Assembly (NCBI GenBank): GCA_023213395.1
Contig: CM041465.1
Location: 131,633,741 to 131,697,740, forward strand
Direction: 5' to 3'
From: Cycas panzhihuaensis
Taxonomy: Eukaryota; Cycadophyta
DNA: 64,000 nucleotides
The translations under genes and the position numbers were made by a program. The notes under the pieces are model-generated. The model made no database searches, was not told the DNA's origin, and saw nothing but the letters and a program-made list of their open reading frames with translations. Of the stretch, positions 48,601-63,513 are shown in pieces (within the stretch, counting starts at the first letter, position 1; each line of letters opens with the position of its first letter).

Positions 48601-50751
48601 AAAATCACAATTATAACCTTTTCATATGTAAAAATTTAACAAGGAGTGGTACCTACAAGCAAACTTTATCAAATCTATTAATTGCACATGGGATGAAACC
48701 ATCGACAAAATTTACACAAGTGTACGGTGCAAAGCTATACCCTTTTATATTATGTAGGTAATCGAATGTCAACCCCCTTGGTTTTGCAAACTACAATTTG
48801 TGCCTAAGAAAAGCATTTCACATTGGCGACTTGGTCATGCTATTTGTGACAAATTTGATTAGGGCTCCTTTGGACGTCCATTTATATGTTGTGGACTAGA
48901 GATAAACACTATAAACTATCGTTAATACCTCAAATCATAAGACTATAATTCTTTTCAACATTGTGGGGAAAACAACCATTAATTTTAAAGTGTATTTAAA
49001 GCTAGTATGTAGCATTTACAATCTACAATGATGTTAAGATGTTGGAACATGCATATTCTGAAACTATAATTACATCTTAAAATATTCAAGGGAAGAGAGA
49101 AAAGGGTATTGCAATCTTAATTATTAGTTTATTTGGCATCTAAATTTTTAATCATAGTTTTTTGTTTTTTAAATGATTATAATTGAATTAAAATTAAATC
49201 TCTTTATAAGCCATTGCTAAGTGATCAATAAGAGATTTTATAAATCCCAAAATTGTAATCTTGATCCTTTGAAATGTTATAATACATTCCACAACTTTTG
49301 GAAAGCATTTTAGTTCTTTGATGCACTACAAAATATGGAGCATTTGATGTCAATATAGACACTATATATGTTGCACTTTCAATGAAGGCTCAATAAGAGA
49401 CATGGCGAAACTTTGCAAGATTTCTTCTTATATATAAAATAATAAAAGGGCCTATTGTTAATTAAGACAAGCTTGTATAGTTTGTGTATTTCAAAGTTAG
49501 CATCTTATCCAAAAACTATATTATGTTAACAATGTGAAAAAGCATTATCTAGTTATAGATCATGAAGGCTTGTTTCCCTCATAAATTATTAGACACTATA
49601 AATACCTAATACCAAACTTGAACTTACTGTCATTGAAACAATTTGAAGACTTCAAGGAGCACTAAATATGTTTATTGAATTAACCATATTAAGTAGAGTT
49701 TTGAGAATGGGCGCATTATAATTTCGATGCAATTGAAGGGCATTTTATATAATAAATAAACTACTTGCACCTTTAGATTGAAAATATGACTTATAGATTG
49801 GTCATCCAACTATATTATTTAATTCAACAATAATCACTTATTCTATTTTATTTTGAATTCAAATTGTGACTTGTGAATTGAATGAATTTAGAAGTTGATT
49901 TTATTTACCTCTTTAAATTTTATTTTTCTTAACAACTTATTATATATGAGCCTATTAAACCAAACAATTCAATAATGGATTTACCTCGCTTATGCTATGG
50001 TTTCATCAATTATGCAGTGTTTTGCTTTAATAATAACTTTTTGTGCTATAGGAAATAAACCTTGTGATATAGTGAAGATGCATATTGGACAATGCTTTTG
50101 AAGTGAAACTACTTGCACCATCTCTCACATAATGGTAGGTTTTTATCTTCCCCTCTACTTTCGTTAGTTTCCTATAATAGTAATAATAATTATAGTAGCA
50201 TTTAACTAAACTTGAAATCTAAATTGTGAAGGAAAACAATCTTCTTATTGCAATGTATATGAAAAAACTTTAATAATTGCTTAATGATTTTAAATTTTAT
50301 TAAGTTCATAATATATGGAGGATGGATTTTATTAAATCATTTCATAATTTCAACTTCTTCTTTTTTTTGGGTATGATGTCTTTTAAGAATTCTAGAAAGA
50401 GTTTCAAAACACCATGATATGTATGCATTTATTTATTATTTTTAATTTTTTAAGCATTAGCTGTTATCTTATGTAATATTTTACTTCTTAATACTTGTTA
50501 ATATACATTATATACTATATAGTTAGTGACACAATTTCCATAAATCTTTGAATTATTATATTTATGTGAATGTTTTTTTATAGCATTCTTGAGGATTTTT
50601 ATGTTTCCAAAATATAAATTCAATTATATTTGATGTAAGTAATTATTTTTGTTACAATTAATATTCATATGTAGACAAATTACTAATAAGTCATAAGTTT
50701 GATAACAAGGGTCATTGGAGTTCTGAAAGTCCTCAATGGACCTATGACATG
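48601..50751. other. AT-rich DNA, nothing recognised
   Basis: Over 2 kb with no supported frame, terminus or tandem repeat. Confidence 0.4.
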
Positions 50752-50955
50752 TGTCAAGGGAGTTATGAGTCATATTTTGGACTATTATTAATCCCATATT
50801 AATATCAGAACAAAGGTTGTATTGTATGTATAATGGAGATTCATTCTCAATGAATAAAAACAATTTAACAGTAAAATAATTCTACTTGGTATTTATCCTC
50901 TATCTTGAATATTTTGGTTCCTTTTGATCATGGAAATCACATCTGGTATCAGACA
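50752..50955 (+). repeat. Candidate copia LTR remnant with primer site
   Basis: tggtatcagaca at 50944-50955 matches the initiator-Met primer site for eleven of its first twelve bases. The 190 bp before it starts TGTCAAGGG and ends TCACA, with a short ATG-poor leader. No partner LTR or pol is visible nearby, so this is an element fragment at best. Confidence 0.4.
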
Positions 50956-52533
50956 GGGTCTTTGCAAGTTGATAATTAATTTTTCACTTGGAATGTTGGA
51001 GATAATTAGTCTATAGGTTTATTTATTCAAAGATTATACCAATTGAATATAGATGGGCAAGAAGATAGAACATGCAAACGTGACCCTAGGATGGACTAGA
51101 TGGGTGAGGAGAATCTGAGTAAGGAGGGGTGTAAACATATGGCCCTTGTGGGGCACTTGTGCATCTCTTATATGCAACTGTGGGGACAATAAATAAATTA
51201 TTCACTAGACTAATCTAAACACAACATATAGGTATGTGTTATGTGATAGAAAAAGAAGAGAAATGAAAACAACCTAAAGAACAAATAAATGCTAACTATC
51301 AACTAAAAAAGAACATATAGGCAAGTAAATGAAGCAATTATGCATTAGGCAAGAAGGCAAATTGAAAGCTAACTAAAGAGGCTTGAGATAATATCAATCA
51401 AAATAGTTGGTTAACACACTTATAAATGCAAAATAACACACCAAATGCCTTCATTATATAAGAGGGTTAATCAAACATGAATGCTTCAAAAAATACTCTA
51501 ATGTAACTATATGCCTATCTTATGTAATTATACAAACCCTAGTAGACTGATCTGTCCTAACCCAAACTCCTACATGACCCTAAGATGATGGACGTAATGT
51601 ATGAGAATGGGAAAAATGACTACACAAGGTGAGAGGTATGAAGGAATTAAGACCATAAGATAGATATACCCATAGATAAGTTTGTGAGAATTCGTTAATA
51701 CTAGCAATAGAAGGTAGTCCCGTAATGCCTACATCTAATTCCAATAAATTTTAGGCTCTTAAAAGGTAAAAAGGAAGAGGATATCACTCTCAATGGAATA
51801 AGTTTGTTAGATTATCCAAGCCCCACACATAAGCATGTGGTGAGGATAAGCACCCTTCACTAACCCATTCAAAACATGAATATGGAGGACTCGATGTACC
51901 TAAAGGCATAAGACTAGGTCTCTCGCCTGATGATGAATCCCAGGTAGAGAAATGCCAGCCCCCCTTATTAGCATAAGAATGGATCCTAATACTAAAAGAG
52001 ACTAAGAGAGAAAATAGCAAATAGTTTAAATGTAACTAATATATCATTTTGATTATATGCAAGGAGCAAACAATATAACCTACTAAACAAAAGTATAGCT
52101 CCATGGTTTTTAGGACTTAGAATAAGTGCAAACCTCTTCCTCATTAAGTTTGTTAGAAGAGACATACCCAAAAGATGTAAATACGAATGTAGTATGTAAA
52201 AAAAGGAAAATTTTCTTTTTAGACCATCTTTTTTATTTATTTTTATAAGCTTTTTTTTTTTTGAAACAAAGTTCTATATGCAAGGTAGAGAGGAAGTGGG
52301 TAGTAATGAACAATCAATAAATAGTAGCTCTTTCCTATCCTTTTTCTTTTCAAAGAAAATTACTAATAAAATAATACTTTTAAGCTTTTTCTTTTGAAAT
52401 TGAATCTATAAAAGAAGAGTTTTTGGTAAATACCTAGAATGGTATTCCAAATATCCAAACTTATTGCCTTTTTTAGTGCTTTTTATCTATTGTTTCATAA
52501 GTTACCAAAACAGTCAAAAGAGGATTAGGTGAA
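50956..52533. other. AT-rich DNA, nothing recognised
   Basis: A 76-codon minus-strand frame at 51790-52020 shows no family signature. A T-run lies at 52252-52262. No supported gene. Confidence 0.4.
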
Positions 52534-53131
<598 letters not shown>

Positions 53132-53434
53132 TATGAAAAGAGTGGATCTATCCTTTATCTCTATGCACTAAACACAAAGATAAACATGGGAGCAAAAGAG
53201 ACTTGAGAGAAAGAGAGAAGCTCTCATAAAATGGGGAGGTAAGAATGAGCCTTTTCCATTGAGCTTTTACTTTTATTTTGAGAGAGGGAGCATTAGAGTT
53301 AGGTGAAATAAAATTATACATAATGTACATGAAAGTGCATTTTACTTAAGTGATCTTATTTAAAGTTCACTTAAAATCCTTTTTAGAAATAATCAACTAA
53401 TATAATGACCTTGTGACATTAACCCTTTTCAATC
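53132..53434 (-). repeat. Copia 3 3' LTR
   Basis: It matches 60467-60769 over the full 303 bp with scattered substitutions. Confidence 0.9.
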
Positions 53435-53869
53435 TCCCTTTTAATGGTAGAAGATCATTTCATCTTATTTTATTCTATCCTAGGAGGTCTTTATTTGAGC
53501 CTCTTACAAAGCAAACTACTATGATACTTTATAGGAAACCCTCATGGGGAAGAAAACCCTGATTTTCTAATCTACTAACACAGCTCGGTGACTCTTTAAA
53601 TGAAGCCAGATAGCCAATCGGTATAATGAATTTTATAGTTGAAATCTACTGAGTCTCCATATACCATTTGGTCATCCCCCATGCCCTTTCGAGTTTTCAT
53701 AAGTTTTGATTTTCCAAAATGATATAACCCTTATCCTTTCGCACCCACAAGGGGTTTTCATGAATGACATAGAGTAGAGACTTACTCTTGTCCTTCCGCG
53801 CCCATAAGGGATTTTCATAAATGAGACAGAGGATGATGGTCCTATTATCATCTCCTTCAATCAATCAAA

Positions 53870-55330
53870 GATGGAGGCCCTAAGGATGAGTTTCTTTCAG
53901 AACTATTCAAACTTCACCCTCTTCAGTGGTTTGGTGAAGATATCAGCCACTTGATCTACTATGGGGTAGTACTCCAGTTGAATTATACCATCATGAACTA
54001 GTTCTCTAATCCTGTGGACGTTCATACTTATATGTTCGGTATGATCATGAAATACAAGATTTTTATCCATTTAGATTGTAGATCGATTATCTACATGTAA
54101 GCTAGTAGAACTTGTTTGGGTGGCATTTAATATATTTAATAATTTTCTAAGCCATATCACCTCTTTACTTGTCTCAGAAGCATCAATATATTCAGCTTCG
54201 TTAGTTGAGTCTACAACTATATTCTACCATCTAGATCTCCATAATATTGGTGTTGTTCCAAGAAATATTACATACCTAGACGTAGATCTTCCCGTGTCTT
54301 TATCTCTGGCAAAGTTTGAGTCTGTGTATGCATAAAGTTTAAATTCTACATTAGGTTCATATAACAGACCATATTTGTTAGTCATCTTCAGATAACTTAA
54401 TACTCGTATTATAGCTTGCCAGTGATTCTGCTTAAGATTTGTCATGAATCTTGCAAGAACATTGATAAGTGTGCAATATCTGGCCTTGTGTTGGTAGTAT
54501 AGATGAGACTACCTACAAGTTACCTATAGAGTGTTGTGTCTACCTCCGTAGTATCACCATCAGCTAAGAGTTTAATATTAGGTTCCATAGGTGTATCCAC
54601 TAGCCAAACACCTTCTAACTTAAACTTTGTTAGAAGATCATTGATATATTTTTCTTGGGAGAGAAAGATTTTGACATTCTTTTGAGTTACTTCAATTCCC
54701 AAGTAATATTTCATCAACCCGAGGTCAGACAATTCAAAAGTTTTAGTAAGGTCCTTCTTTAGTTGGCCGATTACCTGTTCACTATTCCCTGTTATTAGCA
54801 TATCATCCACAAAGATTAAAGGTAAGTAACTTTATCATTTTGGCACTTGATGAATAATGTTGCATCAATATCTTGATAGTCATAAACCTCATATCTAAGT
54901 TATCTCATTCTTTTAGACAACTTGGTAAACCAAGCACGGGGGGTTTGCTTTAGGCCATACAAGGACTTTTGAGCCTACAAACCTTATGCTTCTGACTAAC
55001 AATCTCATATCCTTATGGCTGAGTAATATAAATTTTTTTTTAAGGTCCCCATTAAGAAATATGATCTTAACATCGAATTGGTAGATTTTCTAACCTTGTT
55101 GAGTAGCCAAGGCTATAAGAGTTCTGATTGTAGGCCACTTAATTATAGAAGTAAAGATTTTAGTGTAGTCGATGCCTTCCCTTTGTGTTAATCCCTTTGC
55201 TACTAAGCTCGCCTTATGTTTTTCTAGGATGCCATCTGATCTGTACTTATTTTTTAACATCCATTTATTTTAAACTATGTTTATTCCAAGTGGTAGAGAA
55301 ACAAGCTCCTATGTACTATTCTTGATAAGA
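53870..55330 (-). pseudogene. Copia 3 reverse transcriptase and RNase H
   Basis: The RT motif reads FVDD at 54802-54813, continuing as MLITGN, followed by FELSDLGLMKYYLGIEV and LLTKFKLEG. RNase H blocks follow at 54224-54445 (HWQAIIRVLSYLK, YAYTDSNFARDKDTGRSTS) and further blocks to about 53900. Upstream RT fingers lie at 54900-55300 with several stops and a frame change. These copy the element RNA and remove it from the hybrid. Confidence 0.82.
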
Positions 55331-57130
55331 TATTGGTACTCTTTGTTCATGGCATTTCTCTAAGCTACATGCTTTATAGCTTCTTAGTACATTAGGGGCT
55401 CTTTATTAAGAGCAAGGTGTAGTTCTAATGGTTCAAACTCAATGGAAAGTGATTCATACATCCTTGCTCTATGGGCACTTCTAGTGCCAGTTTTGCCTAC
55501 CTCATCTGATCATATATCCTTATGTAGCTGGTAGGCTTCATGAAAACCTCAAGTTGGGAATGAGGTTTTCATTTCCACGGCCTCTTGGTCTTCATTTTGA
55601 TCTTGAAAATGATCATGTAAAATGTTTGGCACGAAGGAAGTTGACGATGTTGGAGAAGATGGGCCAGCCATAGATGTTGGAGAAGATGATCCTTCTACTA
55701 TAGCTTTGCCTTTGTCAACTTAGCTATTCACAAATGATGGTCTTTGGATGTATGCGTATTGGCTAGGAGTCACAACTTGTATCCTTCGAGGCTCTATTGT
55801 CGATTCAAGATTTTGAAAGCTGTTGAGCATCTCCCCTAAATTTTAGAATCGACATCAAATTTAGTAGCATCATTAAATCGATATGAAGGCATCTTGGAGT
55901 TAAGTCGAGTAATTGATCTTGATCTCCACAAAGATAACATCTCTAATGATGATAATTTTGTACTATGAAAGTATAAAACCTTATACCCATTTTTGTCCAT
56001 AGGGTATGTAACAAATATACCTTTGAGGGCTCTATCTTAGAGCTTGTTTCTGTGTTCCTCCAAAATATGAGCATAACAAGTAAAGCCAAAAATTTTAAAG
56101 TGGGAGATAAAGGGGGTTTATCCATACCAAATTTCATGCGGAGAGGGGCTAAGCTTGGAGCGACTAACAGTGTTGATGTAATACATGACATTCTAGATAG
56201 CCTCAGCCCAAAGATAGGCATGGATATTCTTATATACTAGCATAGTATGAGCCATATTTATACACTTGGCAACTCTATTTTACTAGGGTATACTTACAAT
56301 AGTGATCTGATGTTTGATTCCATATTGACGTAGGTATGATTCAAACTTATTAAATATATACTCGCTACCATTGTCAGTCTTAAGTATTTTGATCTTGAAT
56401 CTAGATTCATTTTCCATGTGGGCCTTGAAAGCTTGAAACATAGAAAAAGCTTCATCTTTCTTTGCAAGAAAAGCAACTCATACTTTCTTGGTAAAATCAT
56501 CAATAAAAGTAATATAGTTCCACTTCTATTTAAGAGAATGGATGGGCATAAGACTGTATATATCTGAGTGTACAAGCTACAAAGGTTGGCTAGATTTCCA
56601 CTGACTATGAGGAAAGGGTTGACTTTGAGATTTGGAAATGATACATGCTTCGCATTTGAAGGGCTTAGAGGAGAGCCTAGGCATACTAGGAAGATTGGCA
56701 TGTAGTTCTCTTAAATGATCAATTTTGATATGGCCCATATAAGCATACTATAAGGCCGCTTGGGATAACTTTTGAGGGGTCAGGGTTGTGGTAAAAGCTG
56801 AGTCATCATTAACATAGTTAGCTTTAGAGGATGGTCAGCCAATTAGGTGAAAAAGTTTGCTATTAAGAATTTCGGTCATAATCACGATTTAAAGGAGGGT
56901 GAATAGCGTAAAGAGTTTGATTATTTGTAGTTACACTTAGATCAAATCCATAAGAGACAAGGGTAGATAGGGAGAGAAGGTTCTACTCCAGAGAAGAAAT
57001 ATATAAAACATCAACAAGGGTAAAATCTAGAAGGCCTGGGAGTTTCAAACAAACAGTTCCAAGTCCTTCGACTAGTTGAGATGATTTATTATCTGTGTAC
57101 AACACCATGAACTTCAGAGTCAAAATCCTA
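55331..57130 (-). pseudogene. Copia 3 integrase
   Basis: The core is readable across frames: LVHSDIYSL-like block (first Asp, about 56570), FIDDFTKK (about 56500), ILKTDNGSEY (second Asp, about 56370-56400), then the Glu region at about 56240-56260, which reads NRVAKCINM; the expected Glu is Lys. Downstream are AEAI-NVMYYINT and KNGYKVL-like linker blocks (55960-56220). Two Gln codons before the Glu have become stops. Confidence 0.75.
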
Positions 57131-58389
57131 AAAGAGCCGTGATGACAAGTCATGTGTTGTGTTGCTCTAGTATCCATGATCTAAGATGAAGTATTTGAGG
57201 TGGCACTATTTGCAACTTCAAGTGGTAAAAATAAAAGTGAATAAATATAGCCACAATGAGCCTCAATATACTTAATGGATCTATCAACAACATTTGATGA
57301 AGTGGTCCCAATTCTTTAAATGTGTGTATGAGTAAATTGTATTCCACTAAAAGCATCTTCAAAAGAAGTATTATCAACATTGTGTATACCATGGCACTAT
57401 TGATATCTTGGTAGTTTGTTGGTGGGAGTTCTATAATTTTTGACATAATGTCCTTTTCTATTATACCTTTGGCACATAATTGTTTAATTTCTAGTTCCAT
57501 AAGAAGTATTAGGCTGGTTGAATTATTTTTTATTACTTGATCTAGGTCCATATTGATTATTTTAGCCTTGGCCTTGAGATTATTTTTGTTGGAGTTGAGG
57601 ACCCTATTGACCAAGAGGATGTTGTCCTTATTATTTACCTCTTCCTCTTCCATGGGAATTACCACCTCCGCAAGAGTATTAACCTTGATTTTTAGTATAA
57701 CAAAGTTCTTCCACTTCGAAAGCAACATCAGTTGGATCTGATATTATGGAAAAGTTGGTATCAAAGGTCTTATCAAATTTAATGAACTTATGAGCAAGAG
57801 CATCAAAGTTTAGGGTCTTCAAAATGCCACTAGATTGAAGATTTACTAATAGATTTTTGTAATCAAGGATATGGAGATATGACTGGATTAAGAAAGCCCA
57901 TGTAATGCATTGAGTTTTATAATCTTTATTAATAGCTTACTTGATTAGACGAAGAAGATTGATTGTCTTACTTGCATATCCTTTTTGCATTTTTAATTTG
58001 TTCATCTTTAGCACTAAGTGAACAAATTCTATGCCTGATTTAGTGTCAAAGTTCTTCTTAAGAACTTCAAGAACTTTCCATGCCGTATCATATATAGCTT
58101 CATCAATGAGATTATGCAAGGAATAATCAGTGACAAGAAGTGTCCCTGCACAAATTTTATCATTATTAAGTTTCCATTGGTATTTAGTTGCAGCTTTAGT
58201 GGGAGTAGTTGGAGCACCTCCTCCAAAAGCATCCAAGGTAGCTGTAGCTACAATAAATTTTGTAGGTTACAAGTGATCTCTCCAAAGACCTTCATACTTT
58301 GTAGCATTTCTGATACTAGTGAACCGCATGTCCCAATTTTCTTTTCTTTTTAGAATACAGTTCACATTTTATTTGAACTGTGAAGGCAT
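57131..58389 (-). pseudogene. gag: Copia 3 gag and protease
   Basis: The ATG at 58387-58389 (MPSQFK) begins gag. The core at 57937-58236 includes YDTAWKVLEVLKKNFDTKS, a Retrotran_gag_2/UBN2-like helix pair. The zinc knuckle near 57440-57490 reads CQRYNRKGHYVKNY: two Cys of C-x2-C-x4-H-x4-C are Tyr. The protease site, near 57165-57176, reads MDTRATQHM, so the Gly of D-S/T-G is Arg. An Asn/Lys-rich region separates gag from protease. Confidence 0.75.
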
Positions 58390-60454
58390 GGTATCTTTTG
58401 AAAAGGGAAGAGATAAATAAGGGATTATAAAAGTGATAACAATAAATGACTAATCATTATTTACAAAATAAGAGATGTAATGAAGTAGTGTAACATAAGG
58501 AAGAAGTGAGAATGGTTGCTCAAAGATAAAGGGAGCAACTTAGAGAAAAGTCACCAATACTTGTGACAAATATTAACTTGACGCAGTAGGAATATAAGTA
58601 GCACTATGATGAAAATTGGCCACTAACACTTGTGGCAAATATTAACCTGACGTAGTAGGATATGAGAAGTACTATGATGGAAATTGGCCACTAATAATTG
58701 TGGTAAATATTAACCTGACATAGAAGGAATATGAGAAGCACTATGATTGTGATTACACTATAGATCACTTTTTACAAATAAGTAAGTGATCAAAGTACAA
58801 GATTATAGGCCAATATACAAGTTATCATCACTGGGTGTACACAACTTGAAACTCAAATATAAGATGTATAATCAACCCAATAACCTCTAAATTATGTCCA
58901 ACATATAGTTGAGGTTATTGAAGGATACTAAGCTTCTAATAGAATTAAGTTGGCCTTCACCCATGATACTTGCAATTGTGCTTGGTGATGAAATCCAAGT
59001 CATAACAGAGCCTAGGTACTCTCAATCCTCATCCAGTTTCCTAATGAGCAACTATATACCTCCTCTAAAGAGTGGTACATACATACCAATGGCTATGATG
59101 GATATTAAATTAGGTATATTTTAATTTTGTATTAAAGTTTCAGTTTTTCTGGTTGATTATCAGGATGATCCCTGATTGAGGCATGATGGTATAACTAACC
59201 AAACCTCACCAATATTCTGGTTGAGTGCAGTCCCAACTTAAAACCCATACCTCATTTATGACACGACATTCTTCCAACCAAGGTATCTCAACCTTAGTGA
59301 GTGCATGAATAGGTACAAGATAATGGAAAATAAAGTACGTGATGCGTTCCTTTTAGGAAGAGTAAAAGGATTATTAAATTTACATCAAACATACATTTAA
59401 CTGAAAATAGAATGCTTCCTTGGAGTGTCTTTAGAGTGCTTACTTGAAGTGATTTTGGAGTGATCAAATGTAATGCTAATAAGTGAGTGAAGACACTAGA
59501 TATTGCTTTGATCCAAGTGTTTTTTACTTACTTTAACAATGGGCTTTTAAGCCTTATAAAAAGAAGGAAGAAAATTTCTTCACCTTTTTTTTTTTTCAAT
59601 ACAAAAAAAATAGTCTTCTTTAAACCAGTAATAACTTTTTCCCATGATAATGAAATATTGTGTCAATTTTTGTACTGCAAACTAGACTCATAACTTCATC
59701 TTTAGGAAGTGGAATCAGGTCCAAATGAGTTCTAAAAATATTTTTCTAGTCCTATAAAGTTAAGAGAGTATATTTTTCCATAATTCTTACTAAAAATAAC
59801 TATTGTTCACTAAAACAACAATAACTTTCTCATACGACATCAAAATTAGGTGATGATTTTTATGCTAAAAAGTAAACTCAAAGCCTCATCTTTGACAATT
59901 AGAATTAGGTCAATTGGATCTCTGTAGAAGATTTTACAGACCTATGAATTCTAAAAAGTAAATTTTATTTCTACAGAAATTTTAGCTTGCTAATATCTCA
60001 TTAACACATGATACCATATGAAACTTTTATTTTTTATTTATGATCAGCATCCCAATATGGGCAATGTGAGAGTATACAATGATGGATATTTTAAATAGCT
60101 CTAAATTATTTAAAAGAATTGGGTAAAGCCTCCCCTTATAATTATTCTTCTAAAAGTTAGAAATCTTTTGCAGCATTTCCCCTTGTTAAATGGAAAAAAA
60201 TAGGGAAAAAAAGAAGAATGAGATGGCATAAATGGCCACCAAAGGATTGGAATCCTTGGGCCTTACAACTCCTTCTATCATGCTTCTAAAAGCTGCAAAA
60301 GAGAATGGGAAAGTAAATAATACAAAATATTCTATGATAATAACTTAAAAATATTTCTAAATCTACTTTCACAATCTCCTTCACCACATGGATTGTGGGG
60401 GAGAAGGAAGTGATGGCTCCATTGCAAGTAAAGTGAGGAATATAAAGGAAGCAA
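58390..60454 (-). other. Copia 3 leader, about 2 kb, non-coding
   Basis: It lies between primer site and gag. It contains the 69 bp tandem array at 58553-58754. No domain was recognised on either strand. Confidence 0.5.
58553..58754. repeat. 69 bp tandem repeat, about three units
   Basis: Anchor acttgtg starts at 58559 and 58628, and the matching aattgtg at 58696. Each unit contains aaatattaacYtgac and gcactatgat-like blocks, with a few substitutions between units. Confidence 0.85.
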
Positions 60455-60466
60455 GCTCTGATACCA
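60455..60466 (-). promoter_or_regulatory. Copia 3 primer-binding site (initiator-Met tRNA)
   Basis: Minus strand TGGTATCAGAGC is an exact match to the standard copia primer site and abuts the 5' LTR. Confidence 0.92.
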
Positions 60467-60769
60467 TATGAAAAGAGTAGATCTATCCTTCATTTCCATG
60501 CACTAAACACAAAGGCAAACATGGGAGTAAGAGAGACTTGAGAAAAAGAGAGAATCTCTCACAAAATTGGGAGGTAAGAATGAGCCTCCTCCACTGAACT
60601 TTTACTTTTATATTGAAAGAGGGAGCATTAGAGTTAGGTAAAATGAAATTACATATAATGTACATGAAAGTGCATTTCACTTAAGTGATCTAATTTAAAG
60701 TTCACTTAAGACCCTTTTTAGAAATAATCAACTAATGTAATGACCTTGTGATATTAACCTTTTTCAACA
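60467..60769 (-). repeat. Copia 3 5' LTR
   Basis: Partner of 53132-53434, same length. Confidence 0.9.
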
Positions 60770-60797
60770 TATACATACACACACGTATATATATATA
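60770..60797. repeat. TA/CA microsatellite, right-hand remainder
   Basis: tatacatacacacacg then (TA)n. It continues the array interrupted by Copia 3. Confidence 0.8.
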
Positions 60798-60949
60798 CTA
60801 CAAATCTTATCTCTTTTATTAATTTCTACTTTATGGTTTTATTTAAATCTTTGAACTTCTATAACAAACTGCAAGCGACTAGCAAATCCCTCCCTTCATT
60901 TTCCCTTAACTATTAGGTAGAGACCTTATGTTAAGAGTCTTTATACATC

Positions 60950-60954
<5 letters not shown>
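60798..60954 (+). repeat. 157 bp dispersed repeat, copy 2
   Basis: It matches 43736-43892. Simple sequence begins abruptly at both ends, where copy 1 has unique sequence. Confidence 0.75.
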
Positions 60955-62072
<1,118 letters not shown>

Positions 62073-63513
62073 TTTGGCATGATTTAAATAAATGTGGAGT
62101 TTAAATGGGGCCCCAACCCTTATACAAAGTCTGCCAGAAAGGCTACAGGTATCGGTCATGACAAGCCCATGACCTAGCTAAGTAAAACTTTATCAACTGT
62201 AACTGGGACACCCCACGTCCTTTCTAACTAGATCCACTATTTCCTTAGGAAAATCATCCTTCCAGAGCTCATTCCTTCTTAGTTGAACCCCCCAATTAGT
62301 AAGTCAATCTGCAACCTCATTCCATTATCTATAAGTATGGTTCAACTGAATATTTTCTATCACACTAAACATTATCTTCACATCATCGATCATAGTATGG
62401 TGCTTCTAATCAAGCTCCACTTCCCCTCTAAGAAAGCTTATCACCATCAATGAGTGCCCTTCCACTATAATTCTTAGGCTCCCCACACCGATTGCAAGGT
62501 CCACAGCTCTGCGCATAGCTTGAAGCTCTGCCTCATGATTAGTTTGGGTGCTATAATATTTAGCAAAGGCCCATATAACTTTACCTTCACCATCTCTATA
62601 AACTCTACCACCCCCAACCTCCGTAAGATTACCCTTTGACTCTCTATCAAAATTTACCTTGACCCAATCATACAAGGGAGGGGGGGGGCTCTAACCACTG
62701 TGCCTAATCCTCTTCTGTTTAAGCTTGATATTTTCAATGCCCTAGTTTATAAAAATAATCCTATTCTTAGGGCATATAAAGTCCTCATCTTTAACCTTTG
62801 AGGTCTCTTTCAAGGTAGACTTAACAATCCTGAAAAGTTTAGACTCATTCATTTTTTTTATCCTGAAAGATGCACCTATTCCTCTCTTTCCATATGTTCC
62901 ATGAGAGCGTGGGAAGGGAAGTTAACCACAAAGAGTGCAATGTCCTCCATTTGAAAGGGCACACCTAGGCCTCAACTATATCCTTGACTGTTTTGAAGAG
63001 GGCCCAAGATACCCCAAAAAAATTCCATAGCTTTGCCCACACCTCCCTAGAGTAGGTACAATGTAGGATAATATGATCCAAGGTTTCCTCCTATTGAGAA
63101 TAGAAAATACATCTACTTGCCAGTAGGAAACCCCTCTTCTTGAGATTATTTAAAGTAAGAATCTTGTTCCTAAGGTAGAGCCACCAAAATATGGCAATCT
63201 TGGGGAGTAACCCCAACTTCCAAATACTCCCTAGGAGCTTATTTTCAGTGATATCTTTCTCAACCATTAAGAAAAGGTACCCAGATTTAATCGTGTATGT
63301 GCCAGAGGGAGATCCAGGCCAGATCAGAGCATCGTCTTTAGGAAATCTAAGGATATAGATATTATTTATCTCCTATTTGAGATCAACGATATGTTGCTCA
63401 TCCTCCTAAATACATGGCATATCTTCGAGACATTTCCATTTTTTCTCACCATCCCTAATCTCCCAGTAGTCTTTTACCTTCACACCATAAAAGCTTTGTA
63501 TATTGTTTGCATA
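62073..63513 (-). mobile_element. LINE C, 3' fragment of the same LINE family
   Basis: The RNase H is open at 62406-62675 (VKVNFDRESKGN, AELQAMRRAVDLA). The expected IVEGDSL reads IVEGHSL, so a catalytic Asp is His. Upstream lie a WNIWKERNRCIF block (about 62880) and the zf-RVT region with FWWLYLRNKIL (about 63170). The conserved 3' box is at 62156-62177. The 3' end meets the TA array at 62073. The 5' break at 63513 falls inside sequence homologous to LINE B near 39080 and is replaced by microsatellite. Confidence 0.85.

Larger units (their letters stand above)
53132..60769 (-). mobile_element. Copia 3: Ty1/copia element inside a microsatellite
   Basis: Two 303 bp LTRs (53132-53434 and 60467-60769) flank a minus-strand gag-PR-IN-RT-RH series. 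The primer site at 60455-60466 is intact (TGGTATCAGAGC). A purine-rich tract (minus strand TTAAAAGGGAGA, about 53435-53446) borders the 3' LTR. Both outer flanks are TA/CA simple sequence, so the target duplication cannot be resolved. Stops and changed catalytic residues show that it is inactive. Its leader holds a 69 bp tandem repeat. Confidence 0.92.

Noticed and set aside
51790-52020. Minus-strand 76-codon frame
   Set aside because: No family signature and no neighbouring exon; chance frame in AT-rich DNA is likely.
58553-58754. CRISPR-like array
   Set aside because: Head-to-tail units without unique spacers; it lies in a plant copia leader.
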